This document shows, piece by piece, positions 58,788 through 64,000 of a stretch of 64,000 nt of DNA. Below the pieces are notes generated by a model that did not search any database, had not been told where the DNA came from, and saw nothing but the letters and a program-made list of their open reading frames with translations. The position numbers were made by a program, and so were the translations under genes. Source of the stretch: Haloimpatiens lingqiaonensis (GTDB lineage Bacteria; Bacillota; Clostridia; Clostridiales; Clostridiaceae). Numbering within the stretch: the stretch's first letter is position 1; each line of letters opens with the position of its first letter. Location of the stretch: the NCBI RefSeq assembly GCF_044502415.1, contig NZ_CP172402.1; one strand, 5' to 3'.

Positions 58788-61079
58788 ATGTATAGAAAAT
58801 TAACTCCTAAAGAAGTGGTTTATAATGTAGAGTTAAATAGCTTAAATATAAGGGACATAGAAAAGAATTTATATTATAAGGATGTATTTAAAGCTATAAA
58901 AACAGCACTTAGTATAAATAATGAGGGTTATAATTTATATTTAATAGATGATTTTTCAAAAGAAAAAGTCAAAAATATAGCTGATTTTGCAAATGAAATA
59001 TATAAAAATAAAAAATCCCCAAAGGATATATGTTATATAACGGATGAAGAGGATAGACGCCCAAGGCCACTATTTTTAGGTGCAGCCATGGGAAACCTAC
59101 TTAAGGAAATAGTAGAGGAAATAAAAAATTTTTATTTTAGTATAACCTTTGATTTTTACAATAATTCGGCTAGTAAAGAAAAGGAAGAAATAATAGATTT
59201 AATAGATAGCAAGAGAAATGATGCAATAGAAAGACTTATTATTATGTCTAAAGAAAAAGGATTTCACATGAAAGCTGTGCATAATGGATTTACATTTATA
59301 CCTTTAGATAATGGCAAGGAAATGACAGAAAATGAGTATGATGAATTAGGTGAAGAAGAAAAAAAGCATATATTAGATAATATATCAGAGTTGAAAGAAA
59401 AGTCTAGAGAAATTATAGAAGAGTTGAAAGACTTAGAAGATAGTAGTATTGATAAGATTAAAACTATATTTAAATTATATTACGAAGAAAAAAGCTACGA
59501 AACAAAAGTAAAATATAAAAAAATTTTTAAAGAAGAAAAAGAAGCTTTAAGATTTTTAGAAAAGGTTTGTGAGGATATTGAAGAAAGTATAGTAGAAAAT
59601 TATTCTTCTAATTATAGTAATGATGAGGACAGTATAAATGGCGTATTAGATAGGTTTAAGGTAAATGTATTAGTGGATAATGCCTGTAATAAAAATCCTC
59701 AATGTATATTTGAAGAAGATCCTAGTATTCAAAACTTAATAGGTAGTATTGAATATGAAAATAAAAATGGAACATATACTACGGATATAAGTTTAATAAA
59801 GGGAGGAACACTATTAAAAGCAAATGGTGGATGTGTAATAATCAGGATAAAAGATTTACTTTCTAGTGCTAACTCATATTATTATTTTAAAAAATTCCTT
59901 ATTACAGGAATGGTGGATTTTAATTATAATAAAGGTTATTTAGAGATTTTATCTTTAAGTGGACTGAACCCAGAACCTATAGGAATTAAAACTAAAATTA
60001 TATTAATAGGGGATGAAGAAACCTATAATTTATTGTATAGATATGATGAGGATTTTAAAAAGTTGTTTAAGATTAGGGCAGAATATTATCCTGTAGGAGA
60101 TATAGAAGAAAAATCCATAGGTGTAGTAATGCAGAATATAAAAAGTATATGTCAGTGTGAGAAAATATTAGATTTAAGAAATGATGCAGTAGAAGAGATA
60201 GTTAAGTATTTATCTAGAATGGTGGAAAGTAATAAAAAAATATATTTAGATAAGGATGAAATTAAAAAAGTTACAATTTTATCAAATTGTAATGCACAGG
60301 AAAAAGATCAAAATTTTATTAGTAGAGATGATGTGTTAGAGGCAGTTTATAAAGAGGAGATAATAGAAAAAAATATATTAAATAGCTATAAAGAAAAAAA
60401 ACAATTTATATCTGTAAATGAAAGTAAGATAGGTCAGATAAATGGATTGTCTGTTATAGATGGGGAATATTTTAGAATTGGAAAACCCATAAGAATAACT
60501 TGCAGTTGCTACAGGGGAAATGGAAATATATTTGATGTGCAAAAGGAAAGTGACTTAAGTGGCAACATACACAGAAAATCTATAAATATATTGAAAGGGC
60601 TTATAAATAATCTATTAGGAGGATACGATTCTTTACCTGTAGATTTTCACATAAGTTTTGAACAATTATATGGATATTTAGAGGGAGATAGTGCATCTGT
60701 AGCAGAAGGAGTAGGAATTATATCTGCCTTGTGCAGATTACCCATAAAACAGAATATAGCAGTTACAGGCTCTCTAGATCAGTTTGGAAATGTTCAACCG
60801 GTAGGTGGAGTTAATGAAAAAATTGAGGGATTTTTTAATGTATGTAAAGAAATCCACTCTATAAAGGGGAAGGGAGTAATAATACCGGAAGCTAATATAG
60901 ATAATTTAGTATTAAAGAAAGAAGTGGAGGATGCCATATCTAAAGGAGATTTTTCTATATATAGTATAGAGAATATATTTGATGGGACAGATATACTTTT
61001 AGATAAAGATAAGGAATTTATATTAAGTACCATGCAAAGGGAAGTTAAAAAATATTCAAAGGGGAAAAAGAAAGAGTAA
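58788..61079 (+). CDS. Lon-like protease, AAA_32 type, with degenerate ATPase site
   Basis: Protein of 763 aa. The C-terminal Lon protease domain has the catalytic Ser-Lys pair: S635 in EGDSASVAEG and K678 in GGVNEKIEGF. The long N-terminal part matches the Lon-like AAA_32 plan, including PLFLGAAMGNLLKEI-type segments and ANGGCVIIRIKDLL. At the expected P-loop (residues about 50-62) it reads NLYLIDDFSKEKVKN with no GxxGxGK(S/T), so ATP binding is doubtful. It may be an ATP-independent or regulatory Lon relative. ATG 58788 after AAGGGGGAAG. Single gene, with its own terminator. Confidence 0.82.
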   Translation: MYRKLTPKEVVYNVELNSLNIRDIEKNLYYKDVFKAIKTALSINNEGYNLYLIDDFSKEKVKNIADFANEIYKNKKSPKDICYITDEEDRRPRPLFLGAAMGNLLKEIVEEIKNFYFSITFDFYNNSASKEKEEIIDLIDSKRNDAIERLIIMSKEKGFHMKAVHNGFTFIPLDNGKEMTENEYDELGEEEKKHILDNISELKEKSREIIEELKDLEDSSIDKIKTIFKLYYEEKSYETKVKYKKIFKEEKEALRFLEKVCEDIEESIVENYSSNYSNDEDSINGVLDRFKVNVLVDNACNKNPQCIFEEDPSIQNLIGSIEYENKNGTYTTDISLIKGGTLLKANGGCVIIRIKDLLSSANSYYYFKKFLITGMVDFNYNKGYLEILSLSGLNPEPIGIKTKIILIGDEETYNLLYRYDEDFKKLFKIRAEYYPVGDIEEKSIGVVMQNIKSICQCEKILDLRNDAVEEIVKYLSRMVESNKKIYLDKDEIKKVTILSNCNAQEKDQNFISRDDVLEAVYKEEIIEKNILNSYKEKKQFISVNESKIGQINGLSVIDGEYFRIGKPIRITCSCYRGNGNIFDVQKESDLSGNIHRKSINILKGLINNLLGGYDSLPVDFHISFEQLYGYLEGDSASVAEGVGIISALCRLPIKQNIAVTGSLDQFGNVQPVGGVNEKIEGFFNVCKEIHSIKGKGVIIPEANIDNLVLKKEVEDAISKGDFSIYSIENIFDGTDILLDKDKEFILSTMQREVKKYSKGKKKE

Positions 61080-61132
61080 AAGAAGGAGTAAAAGAAAGAG
61101 TAAAAGAAAGAGTAAAAGAAGGAGTAAAAAAA
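61073..61132. repeat. Five 12-bp repeats across the Lon-like stop codon
   Basis: Units RGAGTAAAAGAA repeat with A/G variation. The first contains the stop TAA. A neighbouring small hairpin (GCACC with GGGTGC) lies at 61133-61146. Confidence 0.8.
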
Positions 61133-61166
61133 GCACCTATGGGTGCAATAGATTACAATAATGGAA

Positions 61167-61194
61167 AAAACAGCACCCTTGGGGTGCTGTTTTA
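61167..61194. terminator. Bidirectional terminator between Lon-like gene and ychF
   Basis: AAAACAGCACCC pairs with GGGTGCTGTTTT around a short TTG loop; both convergent genes end next to it. Confidence 0.9.
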
Positions 61195-61203
61195 CATACT
61201 ATT

Positions 61204-62301
61204 TTACACGTTAAATCTAAATAATACCACATCGCCATCTTGCATTACATAATCTTTACCTTCTAGGCGGTAGCAGCCTTTTTCCTTAGCTGCAGCTTCT
61301 GAGCCGCACTCAATTAATTTATCGTAGGTCACTATTTCAGCTCTTATAAATCCTCTTTCTATATCGGAGTGAATTTTACCAGCTGCAGCTGGTGCCTTTG
61401 TACCATTTACTATTGTCCAAGCACGTACTTCTTGTTCGCCAGCAGTTAGGAAGCTTATAAGACCTAGAAGTTTATAGCTGGCGTGAATTAATTTATTTAA
61501 TCCTGGCTCTTCAAGACCATATTCTTGAAGCATTTCATTTTTTTCTTCATCATCTAAAGTTGAAAGTTCTTCTTCAAGACGGGCACATATAGTTACCACT
61601 TCAGAATTTTCTTCTTTAGCATAAGCTTTAACCTTTTGAACTAATGGAGTTTCCACGTTTCCAGATAATAAGTCATCTTCACATATGTTAGCCACATATA
61701 AAACTGGCTTTGAAGTTAAAAGAAATAATCCATCTACAATAACTTTTTCCTCATCAGTTAATTCTAAAGTTCTTATAGGCTTATTGTTTTCTAAATGAGC
61801 TTTTAATTTTTCCATTAATTCTAATTCAGTTTTAGCTTTTTTATCTCCAGAACGAGCTAGTTTATTAGCTTTTTCTAATCTTCTTTCTAAAACTTCAATA
61901 TCTGCAAATACTAGTTCAAGATTTATAGTTTCTATATCTCTTATAGGATCTACAGAACCATCTACATGCACTATATTTTCATCTTCAAAGCATCTAACTA
62001 CATGAACTATGGAAGAAACCTCTCTTATATGAGATAAAAATTTATTTCCAAGCCCCTCACCTTTGCTGGCACCTTTTACAAGACCAGCTATATCGTAGAA
62101 TTCAATGCTAGTATGAGTTTTTTTTCTGGCAGAATACATTTTTTCTAAAACATCAAGTCTTTTATCTGGAACTGCCACTACTCCTACATTTGGTTCTATA
62201 GTACAAAATGGGTAGTTAGCAGATTCTGCTCCTGCTTTAGTAATAGCATTAAATAAAGTGCTTTTACCTATGTTTGGTAAACCAACGATTCCTAATTTCA
62301 T
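61204..62301 (-). CDS. ychF: YchF, OBG-family ATPase
   Basis: Protein of 365 aa. MKLGIVGLPNIGKSTLFNAI has the P-loop; FYDIAGLVKGASKGEGLGNK is the G3 region. The coiled coil (LEVLERRLEKANKL-type VLERRLEKANKLARSGDKKA) and the C-terminal TGS domain (AWTIVNGTKAPAAAGKIHSD) follow. YchF binds ATP rather than GTP and interacts with the ribosome in stress responses. ATG 62301 is the family start; ATG 62313 overlaps the AAAGGA ribosome site. Confidence 0.95.
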   Translation of the reverse strand: MKLGIVGLPNIGKSTLFNAITKAGAESANYPFCTIEPNVGVVAVPDKRLDVLEKMYSARKKTHTSIEFYDIAGLVKGASKGEGLGNKFLSHIREVSSIVHVVRCFEDENIVHVDGSVDPIRDIETINLELVFADIEVLERRLEKANKLARSGDKKAKTELELMEKLKAHLENNKPIRTLELTDEEKVIVDGLFLLTSKPVLYVANICEDDLLSGNVETPLVQKVKAYAKEENSEVVTICARLEEELSTLDDEEKNEMLQEYGLEEPGLNKLIHASYKLLGLISFLTAGEQEVRAWTIVNGTKAPAAAGKIHSDIERGFIRAEIVTYDKLIECGSEAAAKEKGCYRLEGKDYVMQDGDVVLFRFNV

Positions 62302-62369
62302 ATCTATGTACATTCCTTTCTTACATTAATAATGTATATAATACTAATTTATAATTATCCATTTAATAT

Positions 62370-62398
62370 TTGACTTATAATGTTTGTTTATAAGTCAA
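62370..62398. repeat. 11-bp inverted repeat between ychF and mraZ
   Basis: TTGACTTATAA (62370-62380) and TTATAAGTCAA (62388-62398). It may be an operator near the ychF promoter. The rest of the 62302-62585 gap is plain AT-rich DNA with a possible TTGAAG/TATAGA promoter pair near 62540-62566. Confidence 0.5.
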
Positions 62399-62585
62399 GT
62401 AAAATTATACTCTAGAATTAAATTCATTTCAAGGAAAATAGACTTTAAGCCATTCTAATAAAGCGGAAATAGTATATATGGTAGTTGCTATGATAAATTT
62501 AATAATTTTAAAAAAATATTTAAAAAAAATATATATTATGTTGAAGGAATTTTAACTTTAATATAGAATAGTGTATTAGTGGTTA

Positions 62586-62615
62586 AAAGTGGAGCAAAGT
62601 GGAGCAAAGTAGTCC
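62586..62615 (+). promoter_or_regulatory. MraZ operator boxes
   Basis: Two perfect AAAGTGGAGC units (62586-62595, 62596-62605) and a third AAAGTAGTCC (62606-62615), spaced exactly 10 bp, just before the mraZ ribosome site. MraZ represses its own operon by binding tandem GTGG-type repeats one helical turn apart. Confidence 0.8.
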
Positions 62616-62629
62616 ATGGAGGTAAGTGT

Positions 62630-63058
62630 ATGTTTATAGGGGAGTATCAACATGCTTTAGATAGTAAAAATAGAATGATAGTGCCCTCTAAACTTAGAGA
62701 AGGGTTAGGGGATAAGTTTGTGCTAACCAAGGGATTAGATGGTTGCATTTATGCATACCCTATGGATGAATGGGCAAAATTAGAGGAAAAATTAAAAGGG
62801 CTTCCTTTAACTAATAAAAATGCTAGAACCTTTGTGAGATTTTTCTTTTCTGGAGCCAATGAAGTTACACCTGATAAACAGGGAAGGGTTTTAATACCTC
62901 AAAGTTTATGTGAATACGGCAATATAAAAAAGGAAATAGTAAGTATAGGTGTAGCAACTAGAATTGAAATTTGGAGCAAGGAAAATTGGGATGAATATAA
63001 TAATTCTAACGTAGATTTTGATTCCATAGCGGAACAAATGAGTGAACTTGGCATATAA
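62630..63058 (+). CDS. mraZ: MraZ transcription regulator
   Basis: Protein of 142 aa with two SpoVT/AbrB-like halves: MFIGEYQHALDSKNRMIVPS and a second ANEVTPDKQGRVLIPQSLCE. MraZ is the first gene of the division and cell wall cluster and represses it. ATG 62630 follows GGAGGT; the upstream frame to 62579 lies in the operator boxes and is not likely translated. Confidence 0.95.
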   Translation: MFIGEYQHALDSKNRMIVPSKLREGLGDKFVLTKGLDGCIYAYPMDEWAKLEEKLKGLPLTNKNARTFVRFFFSGANEVTPDKQGRVLIPQSLCEYGNIKKEIVSIGVATRIEIWSKENWDEYNNSNVDFDSIAEQMSELGI

Positions 63059-63080
63059 ATTAAATTTAAGGAGAAGTAAT

Positions 63081-64000
63081 ATGAATTTCAAACACATATC
63101 AGTATTATTAGATGAAGTAATAGACGGATTAGACATTAAAGAAGATGGTATATATGTGGATTGTACATTAGGCGGTGGTGGTCACTCTATAGAAATACTT
63201 AATAGATTATCACCCAAGGGCAGGCTTATAGGTATTGATCAAGATACTAATGCTTTAAAAGCAGCAGGTGAAAAACTAAAGGACTTTAAAAATGTTACAT
63301 ATGTACATGATAATTTTTATAACATAGAGGAGATACTTGAAGGCTTAAGCATAGAAAAAGTAGATGGTATTTTAATGGATTTAGGAGTTTCCTCACACCA
63401 ATTAGATGAGGGAGAAAGAGGATTTAGCTACATGCAAGACGCTCCTTTAGACATGAGAATGAACAGGGAAAATGATTTTTCAGCTTACGATGTAGTAAAT
63501 GGATATGAAGAAAAAGAACTATATAGAATAATAAAAGAGTATGGCGAGGAAAAGTTTGCAAAGAGGATTGCCTTTAATATAGTAAAAGAAAGAACTGAAA
63601 AGCCAATAGAAACAACTCTTCAGTTAGTGGATGTGATTAGGAATTCTATTCCAGCTAAATTTAGAAGAGAAGGTCATCCAGCAAAGAGGACATTCCAAGC
63701 CATAAGAATTGAAGTTAATAGAGAATTATACATATTGGACAAAGCAATAGAGGATGGAGTAAATAGATTAAATACAAATGGAAGAATAGCAATAATAACT
63801 TTTCACTCTTTAGAAGATAGAATTGTAAAGAATAAATTTAATCAATTACAAAATCCATGTACTTGTCCTAAAGATTTTCCAGTATGTGTTTGTGGAAAGA
63901 AACAAACACTTAAAGTTATAAATAGAAAACCAATAGTGGCATCAGAAGAGGAATTACAGAATAATTCAAGAAGTAAAAGTGCAAAATTAAGGGTTGGGGA
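63081..64000 (+). CDS. rsmH: RsmH, 16S rRNA C1402 N4-methyltransferase (3' end missing)
   Basis: 306 codons are in the window, and only the last few are cut off. FKHISVLLDEVIDGLDI, the SAM-binding VDCTLGGGGHS, MDLGVSSHQLDEGERGFSYM, then DAPLDMRM and ITFHSLEDRIVKNKF are the RsmH signatures. It methylates 16S rRNA at C1402 together with RsmI. ATG 63081 after AAGGAGAAG, 22 bases behind mraZ, as in most bacteria. Confidence 0.95.
   Translation, partial: MNFKHISVLLDEVIDGLDIKEDGIYVDCTLGGGGHSIEILNRLSPKGRLIGIDQDTNALKAAGEKLKDFKNVTYVHDNFYNIEEILEGLSIEKVDGILMDLGVSSHQLDEGERGFSYMQDAPLDMRMNRENDFSAYDVVNGYEEKELYRIIKEYGEEKFAKRIAFNIVKERTEKPIETTLQLVDVIRNSIPAKFRREGHPAKRTFQAIRIEVNRELYILDKAIEDGVNRLNTNGRIAIITFHSLEDRIVKNKFNQLQNPCTCPKDFPVCVCGKKQTLKVINRKPIVASEEELQNNSRSKSAKLRVG

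Noticed and set aside
1..64000. tRNA or rRNA genes
   Set aside because: No cloverleaf with a T-loop GTTCRA context and no conserved rRNA words were found by eye; the IVP genes are not inside rRNA here.

Overview
The window is low-GC DNA with AT-rich intergenic stretches, AGGAGG-type ribosome sites, frequent GTG/TTG starts and a fused FliR-FlhB gene. These point to a motile Clostridium (Clostridiaceae, sensu stricto); I do not assign a species. Nearly the whole window is one flagellar/chemotaxis supercluster, read almost entirely from the + strand, followed by an ordinary chromosomal tail.

Layout. 1-3868: end of a chemotaxis/switch operon (cheA end, cheC, cheY, cheW, fliM, fliY). 3909-4032: a strongly base-paired, unassigned RNA-like element. 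4128-12478: the late flagellar block (flgM, flgN, flgK, flgL, fliW, csrA, flaG, fliS, a fliT-like gene, fliD). Arrays of 7-bp tandem repeats lie in most of its gaps, and a gene for a 23S-rRNA-intervening-sequence-type four-helix-bundle protein (IVP) sits on the minus strand. 12482-15292: the major flagellin locus. A sigma-28 promoter is followed by a heptamer array, a second IVP gene, a CsrA-type leader hairpin, the flagellin gene, a group I intron core and a duplicated flagellin C-terminal tail. 15318-27650: an accessory island between the two flagellin genes. It holds an unknown ORF, a group II intron remnant, a truncated IS21-type transposase, a Doc-type toxin-antitoxin pair bracketed by 173-bp direct repeats, a flavodoxin/ferredoxin protein, a four-gene Wadjet (JetD-A-B-C) anti-plasmid system and a coiled-coil protein built from 21-bp repeats. 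27743-53523: a second short flagellin with its own sigma-28 promoter, then the long basal-body/export operon from flgB to two flgG-like rod genes, including motAB, the export apparatus, flhF, flhG, a PilZ protein and fliA. 53669-64000: CBS-type pyrophosphatase, Ca2+-type P-ATPase, a hypothetical, a Lon-like protease lacking a visible Walker A motif, ychF, mraZ and the start of rsmH.

How the parts work together. FliA drives late genes and is held by FlgM. FliW and CsrA sit next to each other and should control flagellin translation through the GGA hairpin in the flagellin leader. CheC, CheY, CheW and FliY act on the switch. FlhF, FlhG and PilZ set flagellar position, number and c-di-GMP response.

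Most notable points. (1) Two IVP genes, each embedded in heptanucleotide arrays of a different sequence family, one apparently inserted between the flagellin promoter and the flagellin gene. (2) A group I intron just after the flagellin stop codon, followed by a second copy of the flagellin C-terminus. (3) Single frameshifts in flgK and fliW and one in the last codons of cheA; these are either real lesions or sequence errors. (4) A Wadjet system inside a flagellar locus.
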